Source of the DNA: Defluviitaleaceae bacterium
Lineage (GTDB): Bacteria > Bacillota > Clostridia > Lachnospirales > WQUN01
Reading direction: 5' to 3'
Assembly (NCBI GenBank): GCA_009779835.1
Contig: WRBD01000008.1
Span: forward strand, 1 to 64,000
Length of the DNA stretch: 64,000 nucleotides
Shown here one piece after another: positions 48,927 to 58,200 of this stretch; positions within the stretch are counted from its first letter, which is position 1; the number at the start of each line of letters is the position of its first letter. A program made the translations under genes and the position numbers. Below the pieces are notes generated by a model. It had not been told where the DNA came from, searched no databases, and was given only the letters and a program-made list of their open reading frames with translations.

Positions 48927-49001
48927 CATGAATTATTCTACGACGCAATACAAGCCGCACAGGATGCCCTTGCCGGCTCTATTTACTTTTATGAAAAATA
49001 A
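48927..49001 (+). pseudogene. possible C-terminal scrap of a SleB/CwlJ-type cell-wall hydrolase
   Basis: Frame reads HELFYDAIQAAQDALAGSIYFYEK* with no start; resembles the family tail pattern (AI.AA.DAL.G...ALYFYN). Confidence 0.35.
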
Positions 49002-49004
49002 GTA

Positions 49005-49033
49005 TTGACATGTTACACGCAATGAAATATTAT
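49005..49033 (+). promoter_or_regulatory. sigma-A-type promoter TTGACA-17-TATTAT
   Basis: TTGACA 49005-49010, 17-nt spacer, TATTAT 49028-49033; no substantial ORF for about 330 nt downstream. Confidence 0.65.
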
Positions 49034-49035
49034 GT

Positions 49036-49290
49036 ATTTGCAACATCCAAACAGACGTTTTATGCCATGAACGGGTTTTGCCAACTTCGGAAGGGGTCTC
49101 GCGCCCTGAAACGAACCGCACCGATTCCGCTCTAACCTGTATTATGTTGCAACTGCATTACCCGCCGCACCGCACATATAAGGGGGTAGCGCACCGGGCT
49201 CCGGTACCGGCTCGGCGTCGCTACCCACGCATGCACCTTTAATGCGCGTTGCGGCAACCCGCCGAGGGCACGTGACCTCGGCTTTACTTA
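49036..49290 (+). ncRNA. candidate structured non-coding RNA or 5' leader
   Basis: GC-rich non-coding segment with nested complementary pairs GTTGC 49146-49150/GCAAC 49254-49258, GCATTA 49155-49160/TAATGC 49240-49245, GGGTAGCG 49184-49191/CGCTACCC 49219-49226, then hairpin GCCGAGG 49261-49267/CCTCGGC 49276-49282. Confidence 0.45.
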
Positions 49291-49537
49291 AAAAACTAAA
49301 TAAACCGAAAAAGAAAAGACTTCTTGCAAAATAGCCCATTAGTGTTATTTCGCTTAGGAGGATATTAATGCGAACCCAAAAAATATCTAAATTTTGCGGT
49401 TGTTCTTTGCGTCTTTACGCAGAAAAGAGCCGCTTTTTACATAAAAGTCTAAAAAAATACGGTATGGGGGAGAATTTCAAGCCGCATCATGGTAGAATAA
49501 CCCTAACGTCAGTAATCAGCAGAGGAGTGTTCTTTAA

Positions 49538-49936
49538 ATGGAGATATTTAGCAACTTATCAATATCCGATTACATTGCAATTATTGGAATCATCGTAGGT
49601 GTTATTGGCATAATAGTGGGTATTATCGGCGTTAAGTGTTTGACTGTTGCCAATAAGATAAAAAATATTGCCAATGAAGATGAAAACTCAACAATTCAAC
49701 AAGCCCAAGTAATGCCGGTTAATCGCGGGTTGAACTCTGCGGATGCTGTTGACCTTGCTCCTAAAACTAAAAAAACTGAAATAGAAAAAAGACCCTTAAT
49801 AACAAATAAAGAACTTAGCGAAATGATGCAGGATGCACTTGAGTCTTTACCTGTTGAAATAGAAGCATCAAAATATTTAGCTTTATCCGAGGAAGAAAAA
49901 AAATCAGTGTTTTACATTATTATTCCCGACAAATAG
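49538..49936 (+). CDS. small single-TM hypothetical protein
   Basis: RBS agaggag upstream; N-terminal glycine-rich TM YIAIIGIIVGVIGIIVGIIGVKCL. Confidence 0.7.
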   Translation: MEIFSNLSISDYIAIIGIIVGVIGIIVGIIGVKCLTVANKIKNIANEDENSTIQQAQVMPVNRGLNSADAVDLAPKTKKTEIEKRPLITNKELSEMMQDALESLPVEIEASKYLALSEEEKKSVFYIIIPDK

Positions 49937-50036
49937 GGTAGTACTTTGAAATCAAAATAATTAAATGCATTAGTTCAGAGGGCTGTATGTCAATTACTTT
50001 GAATACGGGTCGCTCCCGTCTTTTGTACGCAATACG

Positions 50037-50075
50037 TAGTTTTACATTCTTGCGAATATATGGTAGGATTTTTTG
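50037..50075 (+). promoter_or_regulatory. copy 1 of a duplicated promoter-like cassette (upstream of serine hydrolase gene)
   Basis: TAGTTTTACATTCTTGCGAATATATGGTAGGATTTTTTG; nearly identical to 54792-54831. Confidence 0.55.
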
Positions 50076-50098
50076 CAAAAGTACAAGGAGAAAAAAAT

Positions 50099-51292
50099 AT
50101 GATGCTTACAAAAGGCAAAACCGAAATTACACCCGCCGAAGCGGGCTACAACGAAGAGCGACTGGACGCGTTGCACAAGCATTTTCAAAGACTAATTAAC
50201 GAAAAGAAAATTCAATGCGGAATTTATTGTTTATCGCGTAAAGGAAAAATTTTCGCGCATGGTGCAGTAGGGCGAAAAACATTCAACGATGAAAACACTC
50301 CCGCGCAACCCGATTCCGTCCGCTATATTGCATCCGTAACAAAAGCATTTACCGCCGTCGCAATAATGAAGCTGGTGGACGACGGACTAACCCGCTTAGA
50401 TGTGCCTGTCGGTGAAATTCTGCCGCAATTCAACACGCCGCCGTTAAATCAAATTAATTTATTCCACTTACTTTCGCATACATCGGGGCTTCATGCCGAC
50501 CCTGGTTGTTATGAAAACAAATATCAAACGAGTTATTATGAAACGATTGACCTCGCTTATAAAAATCACGACCCAAAAAAAGACGGCGAATTTGACTGGA
50601 TTGCCGCCGCGCTTGGTACAATCGGAAGCGGTATGCGCATGAACTCCGGCTTGGAATGGTCGTATTGCAGTTTCGGTTACATGATACTTGGTGCGGTGAT
50701 TGAAAAATTGACCGGCATTCATGCTCATACTTATATAGAAGAAAATATTTGCAAACCCCTCGGCATGAATGACACCCGCTTTAAGATAACGCCGGAAATG
50801 GCAAAGCGTTATGTTTGCAACTTTGAAGACCAACTTGAAAAAGTGAACAATGTGCTCGCGGGCAAAGAAGAAGAGTTTTCTATTTGGGGTGATAAGATTC
50901 CGAAAACAGGCGGAGGGCTTATAAGCACCGCTTACGACATGACAATCTTCGGAAACATGGCATTGTATGGCGGAACTTTCAACGGAACACGCATAATGGG
51001 GCGCAAAACAATGGAAAAAATGACAACAGCGTTACTTCGCAATACGCCCAACTATACGTGGTTTAACAATGAGAAAGAACGTCTTTACGGGGCGGGCTTT
51101 GATATGCGGCAGGGGCTAATGTTCACACATTCGGAAGGAACATTCTTTCACGAAGGTTTTGGTTTTTGCGGTATGTATATTGACCCTAAGGAAGAACTTG
51201 TTGCGTCGTGGTACACGCCTTTTACAGATGACGGTTGGTATCCCGAAGCACTTATGAACGTTCAAAGTGTTATTTGGTCAGGACTGATTTAA
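50099..51292 (+). CDS. class C beta-lactamase-like serine hydrolase
   Basis: ASVTKAFTAVAIMKLVDDG (SxxK), LEWSYCSFGYMILGAVIEKLTG (YxS/N); start ATG 50099 or 50102 after RBS aaggag. Confidence 0.93.
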   Translation: MMLTKGKTEITPAEAGYNEERLDALHKHFQRLINEKKIQCGIYCLSRKGKIFAHGAVGRKTFNDENTPAQPDSVRYIASVTKAFTAVAIMKLVDDGLTRLDVPVGEILPQFNTPPLNQINLFHLLSHTSGLHADPGCYENKYQTSYYETIDLAYKNHDPKKDGEFDWIAAALGTIGSGMRMNSGLEWSYCSFGYMILGAVIEKLTGIHAHTYIEENICKPLGMNDTRFKITPEMAKRYVCNFEDQLEKVNNVLAGKEEEFSIWGDKIPKTGGGLISTAYDMTIFGNMALYGGTFNGTRIMGRKTMEKMTTALLRNTPNYTWFNNEKERLYGAGFDMRQGLMFTHSEGTFFHEGFGFCGMYIDPKEELVASWYTPFTDDGWYPEALMNVQSVIWSGLI

Positions 51293-53049
51293 TGTTAAAA
51301 CAAGCAACAAGGTCGGTCGCAATTATGCTCAAGTATGCAAAAACCCCGACTTTAATATCATTGTTAATGCAACTTTTACAAGCCGTACAACCGCCCCTTG
51401 GAGTTTACTTCACGGGGCGGCTTATTAATGGAATCAGCGAATATCCGATGCAATTATCCGAAGTAGTTTTATGGGCGGCGTTATTAATATTCACACTGCT
51501 ATTTGCACAAAGCGCAGGGCTGGTTGAGCAGCTTAATGAGATAAATTGCCAAAAAGCATTACAACATGGTTTTATCGATGTTGTTCTGGAAAAATTCAAA
51601 CGCCTTGAATATAGCTGTTTTGAGGACAAGGACACGCTTGATTCGCTTGAAAGAATGGGCTCGCAACCCCACGAACGTATATACGGTTTATTTCGTAATA
51701 CCATAAAGGCGGTTAGCTGTTTGGTTTCGTTGGTGGGAACGGCTATTGTTTTTACACAGGTTACGTGGTGGTTTGCGGCAATTTATTTTGTGTTACTTGC
51801 GCCCATGCTTTGGTTTGATTATAAATTCACCGAAGCGGTACAACGTCTGTGGAATACCGAAATGCCCAACTGGCGGCGGCGAACATATCTTTCCGCGCTG
51901 ATGGCGGACAAGCACGCGGTTTTTGAAATGAAAATATTCGGCGCTGTGGATTTTATTCTTCGCAAATGGAAAAAATTCGCCGACGATTTCAGACGCGAAT
52001 ATATGACGGCTAAATTAACATCGTCCAAGTACGGTGTTTTACGTGAAGCAGCATTGGCGGGTTGGGCTGTTTTTGTAATTGTCGCGCTTGTTTGGCAATT
52101 AACGGAAGGCGCGGTTTCGCTTGGTGTGTTCGTAGCTTGCGTTACGTCAATCGGGGCAACGCTTTCGCTTTCAAGTAATATGAGCCAACTGTTTTCGTCG
52201 GTTTCGGTGGATTGCATTGAAATGCAGCATTTTGATATTTTTATGAATCTTCCCGAAGTTACAAGCATTACAAAAAACGCAGAGTGTAAAAAATTACAAT
52301 CACCAAGCTTGCGTTTTGAAAATATTCATTTTACTTATCCGAAAACCGACAAGCAGATTCTAAAAGGCGTAAGTTTTGAAATAAAACCGGGCGAGCGTGT
52401 TTCTCTTGTGGGTGAAAACGGCGCGGGGAAATCGACTATTATTAAACTATTATGCGGTTTGTATAAGCCGGACAGCGGAAATATAACCGTCAACGGCATA
52501 CCAATCGGCGAATTCTCCGCCACACAATTGCGGGAAGTTTTCAGCGTAGTTTTTCAGGATTACGCAGGCTACGAACTTACCCTGCGTGAAAATATTGCTT
52601 TCGGGGACATGGAAAAATTAAAAAACGACACCGCTCTTGAAGAAGCATTGCAACGCGGATTATGGACGGAAGATATGCCGCTCGATACCAACTTGGGAAA
52701 ACTCGAAGACGACGGCATAGACCTTTCCGGCGGGCAATGGCAACGGGTGGCGGTTTCGCGTTCGCTGGCAAGCAAGGGTTCTTTTGTAGTGCTTGACGAA
52801 CCAACCGCCGCACTTGACCCTTTGGCTGAAAGCAAAATGTACGAAACATTTCAAAGTATTTTACAAAACAGAGGCTGTATCATGATTTCACACAGGCTTG
52901 CAAGCGCGCGATTGGCGGACAAAATTATTGTTTTAGAAAACGGAACAGTAGCACAAAGCGGAACGCATGAAAGTTTAATGTCACAAGACGGACTTTACCA
53001 TGATATGTTTCATGCGCAGTCATCATGGTATACGGAGGGTGCGCTGTGA
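51292..53049 (+). CDS. ABC transporter permease/ATP-binding protein (half-transporter 1)
   Basis: TAATG-coupled start at 51292; GENGAGKST, DLSGGQWQRVAVSRSL, FVVLDEPTAALD. Confidence 0.95.
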   Translation: MLKQATRSVAIMLKYAKTPTLISLLMQLLQAVQPPLGVYFTGRLINGISEYPMQLSEVVLWAALLIFTLLFAQSAGLVEQLNEINCQKALQHGFIDVVLEKFKRLEYSCFEDKDTLDSLERMGSQPHERIYGLFRNTIKAVSCLVSLVGTAIVFTQVTWWFAAIYFVLLAPMLWFDYKFTEAVQRLWNTEMPNWRRRTYLSALMADKHAVFEMKIFGAVDFILRKWKKFADDFRREYMTAKLTSSKYGVLREAALAGWAVFVIVALVWQLTEGAVSLGVFVACVTSIGATLSLSSNMSQLFSSVSVDCIEMQHFDIFMNLPEVTSITKNAECKKLQSPSLRFENIHFTYPKTDKQILKGVSFEIKPGERVSLVGENGAGKSTIIKLLCGLYKPDSGNITVNGIPIGEFSATQLREVFSVVFQDYAGYELTLRENIAFGDMEKLKNDTALEEALQRGLWTEDMPLDTNLGKLEDDGIDLSGGQWQRVAVSRSLASKGSFVVLDEPTAALDPLAESKMYETFQSILQNRGCIMISHRLASARLADKIIVLENGTVAQSGTHESLMSQDGLYHDMFHAQSSWYTEGAL

Positions 53050-54794
53050 AAAAGAAATGGAACACATACCTTCGTGTATTAGGGATTTTTTTTAGGGTAG
53101 TACCCGGAACAGCTATTGTTACGCTTGTACATTACACCATACAAGGGTTGTTCCCGGCTGTTACAGCGTTGCTTCTTGCGCGTTTATTTGATGCGGCGGA
53201 AATCGGCGCGGAATCACTTTTATTTTACGGAATGATTTATCTGGCGGTATATGTAGCGGTGAGTTTTTGGAATTTCTTCGCCGGGATTGTTATGGAAACG
53301 GGCGCGGATAAAAATCAAGTGAACTACCGTTATGAAATATGTAAAAGATTCGCAAAGCTGCCACTCATAGATTTTGAAAACTCGGAACTAAAAGACAAGC
53401 ATCAACGCGCGGAAACATGCCTGTATCAAGGGATGCTGCACCGTGTTACACGTAGCAGTTTTCAAATGGCAATCGTTGGGGTTATGGGAATAGTATCTGT
53501 TTCGCTGGTGCTTGCGCAGTATAGTTTGTGGTTTCTGCCATTGTGTTTATTAAGTGTCTTGCCTTATGTAATTGCCCGTTTGGTACGCGGGGAAAAATTT
53601 TATCAAACCGTTACCGCGCAAGCTAAAAAAATGCGGCGTATGCAATATTTGTGGGGCTTATTTACTGACCGCCGAACAAACAAGGAACTGCGTGTTTTCG
53701 GCGCGGACGATTATATTTTACAACAATGGCGCAACGCCCGTGATGAAACACAATCCGAAATTTGGGAACAAGCCCGAAAAGACGCAATTTCTTTTGTGTT
53801 GTGTGACGGGTTTCGTATTATCGGGTATGGTGCGTGTATTGCTCTTGCGTTGAGTCTTACACTTTCGGGAACGGTCAGTGTTGGTGTTTTCGGTGCGTGT
53901 ATAGCGGCGTTTGCCGCGCTTCAAAGTCAGACAATGCATCTTTTAATCAGCGGCGGAAGCTTGCCCGCGTCTTTGGCTTTTGCAGCGGATTATTTTGAAT
54001 TTGTGGATTTACCGGACGAACCTTCGTGCGGTGTTTCTTACAGCGGATTAAAAAATCGCGTTGAAATAAAAAATATAAGTTTTAAATATCCAAATGCTTC
54101 CGAGAATGCCGTGACGGATTTGACGCTAACCATATGTAAAGGTGAAAAAATTGCGGTGCTTGGGGAAAACGGCAGCGGAAAAACAACTTTAACAAAATTG
54201 TTATTGGGGTTGTTACCTGTATCCTCCGGCGAAGTTGTTTACGACGGGCTGAATGTAAACGATTTGGATAAAACGGCGTTTTATCGTACTGTTTCGGCGG
54301 TTTCGCAGAACTTTGTGCGATACACATTATCATTGCGTGAAAATATCGCCATAAGTGATATTGACCGCATGAACGATGACGCGGCAATCGAGAAGGCGTT
54401 GAACGATGCGGAACTTTCCAATTTATTAGACGAAATCGGATTGGGCGCGGAACTTGGCAATGCTTACGGCGGTTCGGATTTATCCGGTGGGCAATGGCAA
54501 AAGCTTGCAATCGCACGGGGGCTTTTTCGACCAAGCGAGTTTATTGTTTTAGATGAACCGACTTCCGCACTTGACCCGCTTATTGAAACGGAAATATTGG
54601 AAAAATTCATCGAACTTGCAAAAGACAAAACAGCGGTTATTATTTCGCACCGCGTTGGGCTGTGTAGGTTAGTGGATAAAATTGCGGTCATGAAAGATGG
54701 AAACTTAGTCGAATTCGGCTCTCATGCCGAACTTATTTCCAAAAACGGTGAATATACGCGATTATTTGAAGCACAGGAAAAGTGGTACAAGTAG
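53046..54794 (+). CDS. ABC transporter permease/ATP-binding protein (half-transporter 2)
   Basis: GTG start overlapping upstream stop; GENGSGKTT, DLSGGQWQKLAIARGL, FIVLDEPTSALD. Confidence 0.95.
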   Translation: MKKKWNTYLRVLGIFFRVVPGTAIVTLVHYTIQGLFPAVTALLLARLFDAAEIGAESLLFYGMIYLAVYVAVSFWNFFAGIVMETGADKNQVNYRYEICKRFAKLPLIDFENSELKDKHQRAETCLYQGMLHRVTRSSFQMAIVGVMGIVSVSLVLAQYSLWFLPLCLLSVLPYVIARLVRGEKFYQTVTAQAKKMRRMQYLWGLFTDRRTNKELRVFGADDYILQQWRNARDETQSEIWEQARKDAISFVLCDGFRIIGYGACIALALSLTLSGTVSVGVFGACIAAFAALQSQTMHLLISGGSLPASLAFAADYFEFVDLPDEPSCGVSYSGLKNRVEIKNISFKYPNASENAVTDLTLTICKGEKIAVLGENGSGKTTLTKLLLGLLPVSSGEVVYDGLNVNDLDKTAFYRTVSAVSQNFVRYTLSLRENIAISDIDRMNDDAAIEKALNDAELSNLLDEIGLGAELGNAYGGSDLSGGQWQKLAIARGLFRPSEFIVLDEPTSALDPLIETEILEKFIELAKDKTAVIISHRVGLCRLVDKIAVMKDGNLVEFGSHAELISKNGEYTRLFEAQEKWYK

Positions 54795-54831
54795 TTTTGC
54801 ATTCATGCGAAAATATGGTAGAATTTTTTTG
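54792..54831 (+). promoter_or_regulatory. copy 2 of the duplicated promoter-like cassette (upstream of response regulator gene)
   Basis: TAGTTTTGCATTCATGCGAAAATATGGTAGAATTTTTTTG; 4 substitutions and 1 extra T versus 50037-50075. Confidence 0.55.
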
Positions 54832-54840
54832 ATGTAAATT

Positions 54841-55266
54841 GTGACGGGAGAGTTTATGATGACAAAAAAGAACAGCCTGCTTATTGTTGACGATGACGCT
54901 GCGAATCTCATGGAACTGACCCATATTTTTCGTGCGGAGTATAAAGTATATGTTGTTAAAGACGGCAAAGCTGCGTTGGAAAAAGCCACAGAGTCCTTGC
55001 CCGATTTGATTTTGCTGGATGTGATAATGCCGGATATGAACGGTTTTGATGTGCTTCGGGAGTTGAAAAAGTCTGAAAAGACAAAAGATATTCCCGTTAT
55101 TTTTATTACGGGTATGAATGATAATGAAAACGAAGGAGAAGGACTAAGCATTGGCGCGGTCGATTACATTCGTAAGCCTTTTAACACAACGGTTGTAAAG
55201 ATTAGGGTACGCAATCAAATTGAAATTGTAAAATTGAAACGGGGAAATTTAGCTTCCAACAACTAA
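54841..55266 (+). CDS. stand-alone CheY-like response regulator (receiver only)
   Basis: LLIVDDDAANLMEL, LILLDVIMPDMNGFDVL, VIFITG, YIRKPFN; no output domain. Confidence 0.93.
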   Translation: MTGEFMMTKKNSLLIVDDDAANLMELTHIFRAEYKVYVVKDGKAALEKATESLPDLILLDVIMPDMNGFDVLRELKKSEKTKDIPVIFITGMNDNENEGEGLSIGAVDYIRKPFNTTVVKIRVRNQIEIVKLKRGNLASNN

Positions 55267-55295
55267 TCCGATTAACATAAAGGAGAAAATTTAAC

Positions 55296-58200
55296 ATGAA
55301 AAAGACAACAAGCCGGTTAATAGCCGCTTTATTTGGGCTAATCATGATGTTTTCGGTGGTTTCGGCAAGCACATCGGTGCTGAATATAATAACATTGTAT
55401 GCGCAGGATTTCGGCAACGTATATGATTTGGACGTTGAATTTGACGAAGATGCCTTTTTTCTCGCAACAACAAGGCTTGTAATCGAAAACTGGGAGGATA
55501 ATTTTTTCTGTGCTGCCGTGTTTACGGTAAACAGCCCTTACATGACGGTTGATTCCGTACAGGTGGAAATTGACCCCAATATCGGCGCGTTGCCTGCATT
55601 TATTGACGGCAAAGCCATGCTTCCGCTTCTTGTTCTTGTTGACAAGGTAGATGGCAATGTGGATTTTGATGCCGTTCGGAAAAGAATATCTGTTGATACC
55701 AATGAGTTATCAATTGAACTGGAAATAGGTTCAACCGAAATGTATGTAAACGGAGAACAGGAATATTTGGAAGTAGCTCCATTCGTTGTGAATGACAGAA
55801 CTATGGTGTGCGTCGATACTGTTGCGGGACACATGGGGTTTGAAGTGGAGTATAACCCGACTACCATGGAAATAACATTGACAAGAGAATTCCAAACAAG
55901 ACGGCTTATCGCAAGAATATCCGCGCCCGTGGATTTTTCCGGTTTAAATGCAAAAGAAATTCTCGAAGGCTTAGACGACATAGTTATTTTGCAATTTGCA
56001 ACCGTTAATGAAGCCCGGGAAGCACATGATACATTAGCGTTAAACGAAAATGTTGTTTGGGTAGAGCCCGATTATTTTATTCCCGCGCTTCAACTGATAA
56101 GGGAAGATATTTACGAAAACCAAGATTCCGGCATAACAACAATGAATACGGTCACTCCCCTGTCGTGGGGTGTAGACAGAATGGGCTTGAACAGATATGC
56201 CGCGTACGTGGCGGGACGTGGAAGAACCGCATCTGTTGTTGTCGCCGTTTTAGACACAGGCGTAGACGCAAGCCATTCTTTTTTGGCAGGCCGCGTTCTA
56301 TCAACCGGACGGTGCTTCGTATCTTCAAATCCCAATAATCCTTACGATATAGAAGGACACGGAACACACGTAGCGGGAACCGTTGTGGACGGAACACCGG
56401 GTTTGAACAATATTAAAATTTTGCCTGTAAAAGTTTTAGGCAATAACGGTTCCAGCGTTGGTTCAAGTGTTAATAACGGCATCATATGGGCGGCAAGCAG
56501 GTCTGATGTTTTAAATTTAAGCTTGGGCGGACGGCACAACAGTCAAGCCCAGCGCGAGGCAGTTCAGTATGCCATGAATACCCACGGCACAACGGTTGTT
56601 GTAGCCGCGGGAAACAGCAACGAACACGCAAGATATTTTTCTCCCGCCTCTGTTCCGGGTGTTATAACGGTGTCGGCAACAGATAACGCAAACAGGGGTG
56701 CTTCATTCACTAATTGGGGAAATCCCCCTGTTGATATAGGCGCGCCGGGTGTAGGAATAAACAGCAGTGTTTCTTCTACTATTCAAACCAGTCCCAATGT
56801 ATGGCGAAACATAGGTGCCAATCAATACAGGTCTTTTAACGGCACCTCGATGGCAGCACCTCATGTTGCGGCGGCGGCGGCAATGTATATTCTGAACAAT
56901 CCGGGCATTTCCCCTGCACAGGTATTGGCACGATTCAGAAGCTATGTAAATACTCCCGCGGGTTGGAACAGCAGATACGGTACGGGAATTCTTAACATGG
57001 ATTTGGCTCCCCGCAGTCAGGGCGGGTCAAGCCCCGGAACAATAAACGGAACGGTGCGGGCTTCCGCGGGCGGAGCCGGGGTTGCCAACGCAAATGTGAC
57101 TTTATTTAATATTAGCACAGGGGAGAGACGAAATGCGATAACACAAGCCAACGGCTCTTATCAGTTTACCGGTGTACCGAACGGCACTTATCGTGTTGTT
57201 TTCCATATGAACGGACGTAATTCAAGGCTCTCCGGCAATATTGTATTAAATAATAACGCGCAAACAGTCAATGAAAATAATTTTTCGGCGGCTGCCACAG
57301 GAAACCCTACCCGGCGCGCCCTTATTGTGCAGATTAACGGATTGCCCGCGCAGTTGCCCGCGGGAACAAGTATTGCACTCGACGGCATACAGCTTAACCA
57401 TCTTGGCGGCAGATTTTGGCATCGCGACGGAGACGGGCTTCCCGACGCAAACGGCGGTGTAGGCAGTCTTAGCATAAATATACCTAATCATACAATCACA
57501 CCCGTTGTTCCGTTTACCGTGAACGCGGCAAGCTATACGCAGGGGCTGGCGCATACCATATTTACGGCAGCACCTGCCGCCCCGGTTACCGGCGGCACAA
57601 TAAGCGGCACAATCCGGGCTTTATCGGGCGGAACAGGTATTGCCAATGTAAATGTGTCTTTGTTCAACATAAATACGGGCGAAAGACGAAACACAACCAC
57701 ACAAACCGCAGGTTCTTATTCGTTCACCGGTGTAGCAAACGGCACATATCGTATTTTTGTTCACGCATCGGGTCGCTCCCCTGTGTGGTCGGTACCCGCT
57801 GTGGTAAATAATAATTCTTTGGCGTTTAACGTGGATACCTTTGCCACTGGAAGCTCGGTTTCGGCTATATTGATGATTAACGGATTGCCGAACAACCCCG
57901 TTCCCGCCGGAACAACAGTTGTGATTGAAGGTATCGGCGGCAACCGCATCTTTACTCATTTGGGCGGTCAAATGTGGCATTATCCCGGGCGCGGGTTTAG
58001 CTTTAATGAAACTTTGGGCGGAATCGGTACTGTTCGCGTAACTTCACCGGGGCTTTCATTTACGCCCACTTCCATTGATTTAAACACGGCAAGCTACGGC
58101 GGCACCGGTCTTGCAAGTATTTCTATGACCGCGCAGTTACAAACAAATCGCGAAATAACACTGAACCGCAACGTCGGCACAGGCGGCACAGAAGTTATAA

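Noticed and set aside
49036-49290. Known riboswitch or housekeeping RNA
   Set aside because: No conserved core recalled (c-di-GMP, T-box, SRP, 6S, tmRNA, RNase P) could be matched by eye; kept as an unclassified candidate.
49470-49505. Possible third copy of the 50037/54792 promoter cassette (catggtagaataa)
   Set aside because: Only about 10 nt of similarity; too short to call.
49368-49598. 76-aa ORF with a good RBS (aggagg) after the candidate ncRNA
   Set aside because: No family, overlaps the better-supported 49538-49936 ORF by about 60 nt; could be a leader peptide but not supportable from sequence alone.
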